Source: Streptomyces aureocirculatus (GTDB lineage: Bacteria > Actinomycetota > Actinomycetes > Streptomycetales > Streptomycetaceae). Taken from it: 64,000 nucleotides of DNA. The notes beneath the pieces were generated by a model. The model saw nothing but the letters and a program-made list of their open reading frames with translations. It was not told the DNA's origin and ran no database searches. Position 1 is the stretch's first letter; each line of letters starts with the position of its first letter. A program made the translations under genes and the position numbers. Where the stretch lies: contig NZ_JOAP01000022.1 in NCBI RefSeq assembly GCF_000720475.1, forward strand, positions 62,001 to 126,000, written 5' to 3'. This document shows positions 9,020-16,520 of this stretch, piece after piece.

Positions 9020-9672
9020 CGGCCCCGACGCCTCCCGAAGCCGGCCCCGGCCTGCCCTTCGACGCGCTGCCCTCGCCGCTTGAGGCAGTGCCCGAACTGC
9101 GGGCCGCGGCGCGGTGGATGATCGCCGCTTACGGGGCTGTCGGTGCCGCCCTGTTGGGCGGCGGCCCGCTCGTTGCGGCCGGTCGCCTCCACGGGATCGG
9201 CGAGGCGTGCATCGCGGGCGGTGCGCTGCTTGTCGCCCTGACGGGGGTCATCACCGCCATCTGGCACGTAGGCCGGGTCCTGGAGCCCCCTGTCACCACG
9301 ACGGCCACGCTCAGGACTCCGGCACTGCGCGGCCTGCGCGAGGCGATCGACGCGGAACCGGCCTGCTACTTCGGCTCCGCGGCCACCAGCATCGACGACC
9401 TGCTGCGCCACCGGCGGATCGCGGTGAGTATCCACCGTGCGGCGCTCGCGGAGGACGACCCGCAGCGCCGCGACCAGTGGCGGGACAACCTGCACCGAGT
9501 GCACGCCAACATCGCCAGAACCGACCCCCTTGTGCGCTGGCTGCTCGCCACGGCGCACGTCTACCAAATCCAGTCGTCCCTCCGCGCGGCGCGTTACTGG
9601 TGCCTGCTCGGAGTCGCCCTGGTCGCGGTCGGCTCGGTGGCGTTCCTCACCGTCACCGGGGAGGGTGGGTGA
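9016..9672 (+). CDS. Membrane protein (218 aa), last gene of the CHAT operon
   Basis: The start overlaps the previous stop by four bases, showing translational coupling. Three hydrophobic segments are visible: about residues 35-52, 60-85 and a C-terminal one at 195-213. A soluble, charged domain of about 105 residues (DDLLRHRRIAVSIHRAALAE, then a DQWRDNLHRVH stretch) lies between the second and third. No enzyme motif is seen. In multi-gene conflict systems a small membrane protein is often the lethal or signal-receiving part, so it may be the downstream target of the CHAT protease. That role is inferred from the operon only. Confidence 0.7.
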   Translation: MTAPTPPEAGPGLPFDALPSPLEAVPELRAAARWMIAAYGAVGAALLGGGPLVAAGRLHGIGEACIAGGALLVALTGVITAIWHVGRVLEPPVTTTATLRTPALRGLREAIDAEPACYFGSAATSIDDLLRHRRIAVSIHRAALAEDDPQRRDQWRDNLHRVHANIARTDPLVRWLLATAHVYQIQSSLRAARYWCLLGVALVAVGSVAFLTVTGEGG

Positions 9673-9786
9673 CACCGCGATGACGGACCGGCCTGGGGAC
9701 ACCGGCCGGTATGGCGGCCGTCGGGGGCGGCTATGCCCTCGGCAGAACAGGGGTGCGCGGGCTCACCGTTCATGTTGAGTGAGCGG

Positions 9787-10773
9787 ATGAAGATCTTGGT
9801 GCTGGGGGGAACGGCGTGGGTGGGCCGCGAGTTCTCGCGGCAGGCACTGGAACATGGGCATCAGGTGACCTGTCTGGCCCGCGGGGAGAGCGGCGAGGCG
9901 GCCGAGGGCGCGGTGCTGGTCGTCGCCGACAGGAACGAGCCGTCGGCGTACGAGAGCCTGGCGGGTCGGGACTGGGACGCCGTCATCGAGGTGTCCTGGC
10001 AACCAGGCTTCGTCCGCGCGGCGCTGGCGGCGCTCGGCGAGCGCGCGGGCCACTGGACGTACATCTCGTCGGTCAGCGCGTATGCCTCACATGCCCAGTT
10101 GAACGCGGACGAGTCGGCGCGACTGCTCCCGGCGGCCGAGCGGGACACCGTCGGTCACGACGAGTTCGGGCAGGCCAAGGTGGCCTGCGAAAAGGCTGCG
10201 GCGGCCGCGGTGGGTGACCGGCTCCTCATCGCGCGGGCGGGGTTGATCGGCGGCCCCGGCGACCACAGCGACCGGTCCGGGTACTGGGTCGCCCGCGCGG
10301 CCCGCGAGCCGCTGGCCCCGCTGCTGGTGCCGGCCTCCCCGGGCAGTCCGACGCAGGTGATCGACGCGCGAGACCTCACGGCCTGGCTGCTCCACTGTGC
10401 GGAGAAGGGGACGACCGGAACGTACAACGCGGTCGGCCCGATCGTGCCCTTCGGGGAGTGGGTCGCACTGTCGCGGGAGATCGGCGGGCACACCGGACCG
10501 GTGGTGGAAGCGGACGACGACTGGCTGCTCGGGCAGGATGTGGTGCAGGCCATGGGCCCGGAGTCGCTCGCGTTGTGGGTGGCCGACCCCGACTGGGCCG
10601 GCTTCAGCGCCCGTGACGGCGCTGCGGCGGCCGCGGTCGGCCTGCGGCACCGTCCCCTGGCCGAGCTGCTGGAGCAGACCCTGCGCTGGGAGCGGGACGC
10701 GGGTCTGGACCGGCCCCGCCGGGCCGGCCTGAGCATGGAACGCGAACGCCAGCTCCTGGGCGCACTGGGGTGA
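9787..10773 (+). CDS. NAD(P)-dependent epimerase/reductase, atypical extended SDR
   Basis: The ATG at 9787 opens with [20 protein letters not shown], a Rossmann nucleotide-binding loop (GGTxWVG) as in isoflavone-reductase/CSP41-like SDR proteins. Residues YISSVSAYA (near 100) follow the usual SDR strand. The [14 protein letters not shown] region supplies the lysine, while the Tyr of YxxxK appears replaced by Phe. The length of 328 residues is normal for this group. Substrate is unknown. It lies downstream of the CHAT operon after about 110 bases and has its own weak ribosome binding site, so it may be a separate unit. Confidence 0.8.
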   Translation: MKILVLGGTAWVGREFSRQALEHGHQVTCLARGESGEAAEGAVLVVADRNEPSAYESLAGRDWDAVIEVSWQPGFVRAALAALGERAGHWTYISSVSAYASHAQLNADESARLLPAAERDTVGHDEFGQAKVACEKAAAAAVGDRLLIARAGLIGGPGDHSDRSGYWVARAAREPLAPLLVPASPGSPTQVIDARDLTAWLLHCAEKGTTGTYNAVGPIVPFGEWVALSREIGGHTGPVVEADDDWLLGQDVVQAMGPESLALWVADPDWAGFSARDGAAAAAVGLRHRPLAELLEQTLRWERDAGLDRPRRAGLSMERERQLLGALG

Positions 10774-10915
10774 GGCGAGGCGCCGCGGGGCCCGTGCGGG
10801 AGCAGCCTGCAGGAGGGGCTGGGCTCTGCGGAGAGTGAGTGAGGCCCCCATCCCGACCCAGGCCCCGATCCCGATCCCGGTCCCGGGTTGGTCTTGGCTC
10901 CGGAAGGCAGCGGAT

Positions 10916-11760
10916 CTACGAGGGAGCCCCTGCGGGAGCTTCTCCGTCGGCGTACGTGGCGAGTTGGCGCTCCAGGGGGGTGCGGTAGCAGGGGGGTGAC
11001 CCGGGTGCCGTCGAGGAAGGTCATCGTGCGGGTGGCCTCGCGGTCGAGAGCGTTGCGGGCGTCCCGGCCGGGGTCGGTGAACAGATGGCGGTTGATGCTG
11101 CCGTCGGGGGCTTGGGCCCAGGCGCCGATGATGCGGCCGTCGGCCCAGATGGTGGGACCGGCGTTGCCGTTGCGGTCGAAGAGCGCGGGAGCGTCGTCGG
11201 GAGCGAGGTACCAGTCGCGGTGGCGCTGGCCCATGGGGGTGGGATCCAGGCTGGGCAGCAGGGGCACCCAGGGTTCGGGTTCGGCGGTCGGCTGGATGTC
11301 CTGGGGCAGGAGGCAGCCGGTGCCTTCGTCGAGGTCGACAGCTTCGGCGCCGGTTGCGGCGATCGCCTTGCGGGTGGCGGTCAGCGCCCAGCCGGTCCAC
11401 CACTTCAGGTCGGCCTCGGTGACGGGGCCCGAAGGCTGCGAGGTAGTTTCGGGCCAGGGCCGCTTTCGCCTCGGTCCCTGGTAGTTCGGGCAGGGGTTCG
11501 GCCAGAGCCTTGCCCCGGTCCGTGTAGGGGTCCTTGCCGATGGCGGCCTGAATCTCGGGAGCGAGTGCGGTGGGCGGGGCGAATATGGTGCGGCGCATGC
11601 ACCGCATCCGTGTCAGTGTCTGGTCCTCGTACAGCGCACGCTCCACCGCGGCGGTGTCCGGCTCGGCGACGCGGGCGGCGGCGGGCAGGAACACGGTGGC
11701 CGGGTCGGTGGCGTGCAGGCCGATCAGGGCGGCGGCGCCCTTGGGTCAGGCCTTCGATAC
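10916..11760 (-). pseudogene. AlkZ-like winged-helix DNA glycosylase, frameshifted and 5'-truncated
   Basis: Joined frames read IGLHATDPATVFLPAAARVA, then LARNYLAAFGP, VTEADLKWWTGWALT, then LLPSLDPTPMGQRHRDWYLA and ending PLERQLATYADGEAPAGAPS. This is the pattern of the winged-helix 'DNA glycosylase AlkZ-like' family, which removes alkylated bases. Two single-base shifts are visible, both in G runs of the plus strand (11424-11427 and 10975-10980). The N-terminus before IGLHATDP is missing. The homopolymer shifts might be sequencing errors, but the 5' loss is independent of them. Confidence 0.65.
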
Positions 11761-11780
11761 CGCGTTCCGCGATGGCCTTC

Positions 11781-11816
11781 TCGGTGGCCGCGGCGATCTC
11801 GGTGGCCGCGGCGATC
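11781..11816. repeat. 18-bp tandem duplication
   Basis: Two perfect copies of TCGGTGGCCGCGGCGATC lie side by side. On the minus strand they read in frame as EIAAAT twice, within a fragment whose family is not recognised (LIGHALAVAPIEEIAAATEI). This duplication is in frame and consistent with replication slippage. Confidence 0.8.
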
Positions 11817-11927
11817 TCCTCGATGGGTGCAACTGCCAGGGCGTGTCCGATGAGTCGCGTGACGGGCCCATGGGCGGAGCGTTTCCGTGGCTCCGGACGT
11901 GCGGCGCGCTGAACGCGTCGGCCCGAG

Positions 11928-12298
11928 TCAGCCGCCGGCTCTGAGGGCGTCCAGGTGCCGTCGCAGTACCTGCCGGAGCAGCTTCGGCGGATAGCGGTCC
12001 GGCAGCAGTGTTGCCTGGAGATTGAGTCCGTCGAGGAGGGCGGCCAGTCGCGTGCTTTCCAGTTCGACGTCCATGTCGCCTGGCAGCCCGCCGGCGCACC
12101 GTGCCTCGTGCAGCACGCGTGCGATCAGGGTGTGCAGGTCGGCCTGCATTTCGGCGGCGCAGGGCCGCAGTTCGGGGCGGGTGTGTGCGGCGGTGGTGAA
12201 GGCGAGCCAGAGTGCGGACTCCTGACGGCGGGCCTTGTCCAGGGGGAGGAGTTCGGCCAGGAGCTCTTGCGTTGCGGCCCGGCGGTCGGTGCGGCTGG
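11928..12298 (-). pseudogene. TetR-family regulator, C-terminal ligand domain only
   Basis: The reading ALWLAFTTAAHTRPELRPCA...RVLHEARCAGGLPGDMDVEL...LLDGLNLQATLLPDRYPPKL is the typical C-terminal dimerisation/ligand domain of BetI-like TetR proteins. The DNA-binding half is absent. Upstream of about 12298 the sequence becomes the start of the divergent membrane-protein gene. This is a truncated relic, probably cut by a deletion. Confidence 0.7.
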
Positions 12299-12305
12299 TA
12301 TCCGC

Positions 12306-12782
12306 GTGAACCCCTGGCTGCTCGCCGCGATCATCGCGGCGGTCGTGATCGCGGTCGTGATCAAACGGATGATCGGTGAACCGGTCAACGCACGGGAGCT
12401 CTTCGCGGCCCCGGCGGTCCTGACCGCGATCGGCCTCTGGTCCCTCATCAAGAAGACGGACCTGACCGCCACCGACATCACCTGGGTCATCACCGGTGCC
12501 GTCTTCGGCGCGGCACTCGGTGCACTGCGCGGCGCCACCGTTCAGCTCGTCGACAAGGGAGGTGTCCTGTGGCAGCGATACACCGGCCGCACCTTCCTCG
12601 CCCTGATCGCCACCCTGGCGATCGCGGCCGGCTTCAATGTCCTGGCGGTGAAGATGGGCATGCACGAGAACGCACGCCCCCTCCAGCTCGCCATCGGCGT
12701 GAGCTTCCTCGGTGAAGCCCTCATGATCGGCCACCGCGGCATGACGTCGGGCATCCCCTTCGCCCCGGCACGAACCCGCTGA
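12306..12782 (+). CDS. DUF1453-like integral membrane protein (158 aa)
   Basis: From the GTG at 12306 the product is almost entirely hydrophobic, with four to five membrane segments (for example WLLAAIIAAVVIAVVIK, GAVFGAALGALRG, FLALIATLAIAAGFNVLAV). The arrangement, including VNPWLLAAII at the start, the ALGALRGATVQL segment and a final GVSFLGEALMIG, matches DUF1453/CcdC-like proteins. Their function is not established. The upstream promoter region has been replaced by the truncated TetR relic, so expression is uncertain. Confidence 0.75.
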   Translation: MNPWLLAAIIAAVVIAVVIKRMIGEPVNARELFAAPAVLTAIGLWSLIKKTDLTATDITWVITGAVFGAALGALRGATVQLVDKGGVLWQRYTGRTFLALIATLAIAAGFNVLAVKMGMHENARPLQLAIGVSFLGEALMIGHRGMTSGIPFAPARTR

Positions 12783-12789
12783 CTCCTGG

Positions 12790-12965
12790 CCGTGCCCCGT
12801 GCCCGTACAAGCCGGAGTGGAACCAGTGCAGGCGGGCGAACACGCGCTCCACGACCCAGCGTTGACGCCGAGGCCGGAGCCCTTCAACCCGCGGATGTGT
12901 GAGTCATCGACTCAACGCCCGGATGTGATGTGCGAGCCGTCGACGGCTACCCGGGAAAAGTCCAA
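12790..12965 (-). pseudogene. IS5-family transposase fragments
   Basis: On the minus strand, one frame reads FSRVAVDGSHI (near 12920-12960), the DDE strand of IS5 transposases. Another reads RRQRWVVERVFARLHWFHSG (near 12800-12875), the conserved C-terminal motif. The central region is missing and the frames disagree, so this is a deleted relic. Confidence 0.55.
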
Positions 12966-13077
12966 GGCATCCATACTGCGCAGCTTGGCGATCTACATGG
13001 AGACCCTGGCCGCGGGGGCACTGTCCGAGTTCGCATATGATCCTGAGGCTCATTAAGTATGAAAGGGTATTTCAAAG

Positions 13078-13668
13078 TTGAATAACAGTGGTATACGCGG
13101 CAGAGTAGTGCTTATGGCGCTTTGCGTCGGTGTCGGCCCGACGCTGGCTCTTGCTCCTGCGGTACAGGCAGACAGCGGACCCGCCCCCGCCGGTACGGTA
13201 GAAGTTCCCACGAACTCGGCGAGCGCGTCGGACACCGACGTCACGCCGAAGCCGGAGGGAACTACGAGGATCACGCTAGACGCGCCGAGCGCAGATGCGC
13301 GCAAGAGAACGATTCGCGCGTACTGCAATATCACGGCGGACGCCCCCCACTGGTCAAAGAAGGGCAAGAGCGTCATCTATAAGACCCGCGCCCAGTGTTA
13401 CGGCAACATCCCCTCAGTCCAGTTGAAGGTCACGTCCAAGCTGATGCGTGCCGGTGCGCCGCGGCCGTCTGTCGCCGCGACCGCGAAGGAAACCCGGACG
13501 GTGAGGACCGGTGGCGGCAAGACGACGTTCTACGCCCCTGTCCCCCACGGCAAGAAGGTGAAGTACAGTGCGCGGTTCTGGGGTCAGAGCACCGCACAGA
13601 TCGTCTCACCCATCACGGGTACGAAGACGCAGGTTGTCAGCAAGCCGGCTGACGTCAAGCCCAGGTAG
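13078..13668 (+). CDS. Secreted protein of unknown function (196 aa)
   Basis: Translation from TTG 13078, preceded by GAAAGGG at 10-base spacing, gives a Sec signal peptide (RGRVVLMALCVGVGPTLALA, cut near PAVQADS). A Pro/Ser/Thr-rich segment follows to about residue 75. A basic globular part after that has two cysteines (RAYCNITADAPHW and TRAQCYGNIPSVQ) that could pair. A region rich in beta-branched residues ends the protein. Another start, GTG 13108, is possible. No family is recognised. An ATG 20 bases upstream is in another frame and stops at once. Confidence 0.7.
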   Translation: MNNSGIRGRVVLMALCVGVGPTLALAPAVQADSGPAPAGTVEVPTNSASASDTDVTPKPEGTTRITLDAPSADARKRTIRAYCNITADAPHWSKKGKSVIYKTRAQCYGNIPSVQLKVTSKLMRAGAPRPSVAATAKETRTVRTGGGKTTFYAPVPHGKKVKYSARFWGQSTAQIVSPITGTKTQVVSKPADVKPR

Positions 13669-13694
13669 ACAGATTCGGATGAGGGTGCCCCGCA

Positions 13695-14024
13695 ATGGCC
13701 AGTGACTGGGAAGTCGACGTGCAGCTACTGCTGGACGTCACCGACGAGGAGTGGGCACGGCTCCGGGAAGGGATGGTCGACGCGATGGAAAAGGAACCGC
13801 AGTACGAGATCGTGCCGACCGCGACGTCCAATAGTCCGACCGGCGCCTTCTTCTCTGTCGGCGCCACCGTGCAGGTCTCGGCCGAGACGCCCGGCGAAGC
13901 AGCGGACATCGCTGTCGCCGTGACACGCCAGGCCCTCCAGTCCGCTGGGGGAAGTGCGGATCGTGGTGTAGCGGAGGTCAACATTCGTCAAGGTGGTGTC
14001 GATCCCCGGCTTTTGGGCCGGTAG
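13695..14024 (+). CDS. Small cytosolic hypothetical protein (109 aa)
   Basis: The ATG at 13695 is preceded by GAGGGTG. The product (MASDWEVDVQLLLDVTDEEW...) is acidic and of alpha/beta appearance, with no signal peptide or membrane segment, unlike the secreted neighbour 26 bases upstream. The two may form an operon, and a secreted/cytosolic pair of this size could be an effector and its immunity protein. Nothing in either sequence proves this. A strong terminator follows. Confidence 0.65.
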   Translation: MASDWEVDVQLLLDVTDEEWARLREGMVDAMEKEPQYEIVPTATSNSPTGAFFSVGATVQVSAETPGEAADIAVAVTRQALQSAGGSADRGVAEVNIRQGGVDPRLLGR

Positions 14025-14041
14025 GTTCACCCACTATTGCG

Positions 14042-14076
14042 GTGGGGTTGGTCAGAAAGTGTCTGACCAACCCCAC
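14042..14076 (+). terminator. Rho-independent-type terminator
   Basis: A perfect 15-bp stem (GTGGGGTTGGTCAGA with its complement) closes a 5-base loop and is followed by a C/T-rich tail. It lies 18 bases after the stop of the 109-residue gene and ends that transcription unit. Confidence 0.85.
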
Positions 14077-14284
14077 TTCCGTCTCTCAATTATCCTGTGA
14101 AGGTCCTACATGAGGTCGCGTTCCGTGAAGTCGTCGGCCTCATTTCAGGAGATGAACGTGCGGGCGCCGGTCGCGAGGTCGACTGCAACGGGGAGGTTCC
14201 CGCCGAGCTGCATGTCTTCCTTTGGAAGACTGTCTTCCCATTGACACTGGCCACGGTGAGCGATTCGTGCACTGGTTCAGCCCC

Positions 14285-14400
14285 ACCGGCTGCTGAACCG
14301 GATCAAGGGACGCCGACGAGGTCCTGGAGGATATGTGTGACTACGTCATCGAACGCCTCGGAGTCCGTGATGCCGTCCTGATCGTCGACGACGACCGCTG
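14285..14400 (+). pseudogene. IS701-family transposase fragment
   Basis: One frame reads EVLEDMCDYVIERLGVRDAV and then LIVDD, the well-conserved IS701 segment that contains the first catalytic aspartate. Upstream, HRLLNRIKG lies in another frame. The motif normally continues with TGFLKKG, which is absent, so the element is broken at about 14395. Confidence 0.55.
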
Positions 14401-14579
14401 CCAGTGCCGCAGCCACGCCCCTCGCAACGTCGGCTGGTCGGCGTGCCTTTGGGTAAATCTCGCGCCCCGCCTGACAGTGCGGTCCACGAACGAGGCTCCC
14501 CGCCCGCCAGGGGCCGGCGCGCTCGCGCCGACAGCCGACCAGACCACCGGGATGCGCATCGCCAAGCCGGGCCTGTGGG

Positions 14580-15025
14580 GGCCTCGCTCGGATCGACACC
14601 CTCATCGCCTTTCACCACGCGCAGGCGGCCGACCACGCCGACCACACTGACCCGCAGATGGAACCGCTCACCCCACTCCGGCCGGGAACCTGGTACCCGG
14701 CCGGAGTGGCGCTCCTGGCCGACGGCTCCAGCGCGTTCGTGGAGATAGACCGCACCATGTCCTATGCTCCCCAAGCTGGCGCGCGCCTACCGCAACGCTT
14801 CGCCGTCCGGGCGCGGGAACGCCGCCCGCGCACAGCAACCACTGGCAAGAGACTTACGCCGGGCCGTACCTTGACCGGCTCCTTCGCGCCCCTGCTGTTC
14901 GTCTTCGCTCCGGCCCGAGCCGTACGACCCCGGACACGAGGAAGGCCGCCTTCCATGACCGTGCCCGCCGCCGACGATTTTCCCGCCTGGCCTGGGCTCC
15001 AGCAGCAGCGGCGCGAGGCTGGGCG
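14580..15025 (+). pseudogene. Replication-relaxation family protein, multiply frameshifted
   Basis: Pieces in different frames can be joined: RIDTLIAFHHAQAADHADH, PAGVALLADGSSAFVEIDR, then RTMSYA, NHWQETYAGPYLDRLL and TRKAAFHDRARRRRFSRLAW. This order matches the C-terminal half of the actinomycete 'replication-relaxation' proteins found on integrative plasmids. The N-terminal half is missing. It suggests that an integrated plasmid-like element once stood here. Confidence 0.5.
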
Positions 15026-15272
15026 TAAGGAGCGGGAGGCGGCTGAACTGGAGGCAACGCGCTTTGCGCCGGCCCTGGCCAGAGCCGTGAAAGCCGCTGG
15101 GAAGACTATCGCGGATCCGAGCAGCAGCACATTCCGAACCCTGGAGCGCCGACGTCAGGCGGTATGCGTTGCCATGGGCCAACGCTACGGTTCGCTTCCT
15201 GCCGACGGCGATGGCGCCTATACGGAACAGCGCGAGCTGGACGCGGCCCGGCGGCGTGTCGAGCAGTTGTAA
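14955..15272 (+). CDS. Hypothetical helical protein (105 aa), doubtful
   Basis: The frame from ATG 14955 reads through the end of the replication-relaxation relic into a charged helical stretch (QQRREAGRKEREAAELEATR) ending ...AARRRVEQL. Only the part after about 15000 has coding character. It may be the gene that followed the relaxation gene in the lost plasmid, with its original start gone. Confidence 0.3.
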   Translation: MTVPAADDFPAWPGLQQQRREAGRKEREAAELEATRFAPALARAVKAAGKTIADPSSSTFRTLERRRQAVCVAMGQRYGSLPADGDGAYTEQRELDAARRRVEQL

Positions 15273-15627
15273 CGGGAAGATCCGCGCCTGCCTTGTCATC
15301 GAAGAAGGGCGTGTGCGCGAGGCCACGGGCAGTCGAAAGACTGTTATGGCGAGGGCGGGCAGTGTGTCGATGCGCGGTGGACAGGTACGGACCATGGGCC
15401 GGGCGGCCCGCGTTGGGCGGCTGTCCGGCCTACAGCGGCCCGGGGGACGTCGACGCCGGGTTCCACCGCCGGGTCGGGTTCTACCAGCGTGGTGCCTGGC
15501 TTCTCCCGGCTGTCTCATCCGGTGGGGAACGGCCGGCCCGTCCATGGATGCCCGCTGCGCCGCGTAGCAAGAAGGTCGGCGACCGTGGACACTGCCCCCT
15601 GCTCCGGGCGATCTCACTGTCAGGGGG
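15273..15627. other. Stretch without recognised features
   Basis: No frame on either strand shows a recognisable motif or good codon periodicity. No hairpin or repeat stands out. Confidence 0.4.
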
Positions 15628-16323
15628 TCACTCGGCTTGCATTGCGCCGTCTATCAGCATCCTGGCGTTCTTGACGCCTGCCAGCCGTGCGAAACCGAGC
15701 GCGTACTCCCGGAGGTTGTCTTGCACCACGCGGAGTTCTGCCCGGCAGTCAGCGCCTTGCGGCCACTCTGATTCGGGCCGGCTGGGATCCTGCTGCTCGA
15801 ATGCCGTGAGCCGGGGGTGCCAAGTGGACAGGAACGGCCGCAGCTCACGGTTGAGCATGGTGATGGCGAGATACTCCACTGTCTGCTCACCCGTGGCCTG
15901 CACCGAGGGGCGCGCGGACTTCAATGCCTCCCGAGCGGTGCCGAACAGGCCGTACAACGACGTGAGGGCTTCCCGCAGCAGGCCGGCGTCACCGGCCAGC
16001 GGCTGGGTCGAGACCCGGGTGACAGTCTCGACGAACAACCGCCAAGCCACCTGCTTGGCCTCGTTGTTCACCACGAAGGTCAGCTCACTGAGCTGCGGCA
16101 CCGTGACACGCACCTCAGTCAGCCTGGCAGCACGCCCGTACACCTGAAAGGCCAGCACACTGACCGCCCCGGCGAAGGCACCGGTGACAATGAACAGGTT
16201 CCGTCCGGACAGTTGGGTGACCCCGAAGACGACCAGTCCGGCCCCGGCACCGATGAGCACAGAGATGCAGATCCGCGCGGCCGGAGTACGGAGTCGCCGG
16301 GTCACCGGATGCCACCGATTCAT
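15628..16323 (-). CDS. Two-TM membrane protein divergent from the TIR-WD40 gene
   Basis: The 231-residue product has two adjacent membrane helices (about residues 17-35 and 42-63: ICISVLIGAGAGLVVFGVT and FIVTGAFAGAVSVLAFQVY). A cytosolic, largely helical domain with conserved-looking acidic and aromatic residues follows. No signal peptide or enzyme motif is seen and no family is recognised. Its start is about 200 bases from the TIR-WD40 start on the opposite strand. A membrane-anchored partner or target of the TIR protein is conceivable, but the link is positional. Confidence 0.65.
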   Translation of the reverse strand: MNRWHPVTRRLRTPAARICISVLIGAGAGLVVFGVTQLSGRNLFIVTGAFAGAVSVLAFQVYGRAARLTEVRVTVPQLSELTFVVNNEAKQVAWRLFVETVTRVSTQPLAGDAGLLREALTSLYGLFGTAREALKSARPSVQATGEQTVEYLAITMLNRELRPFLSTWHPRLTAFEQQDPSRPESEWPQGADCRAELRVVQDNLREYALGFARLAGVKNARMLIDGAMQAE

Positions 16324-16520
16324 CGCGCCCCCAAGTCATCCCTCGCGCCGCCGATCACCAATCTAGCGGATCGTCTGTTCAGCTCGTCTGCGCACATGTC
16401 GAGGACCACGAGACGGCTTTTCGGGATGAGGTCTTACGTCCTCAACGGGCATGGTACGCATGGGTGTCGGCCAGCGCATTGAGGGCAACGTGGCCACGCA
16501 GGACAGATCCCGGGGGCGCC

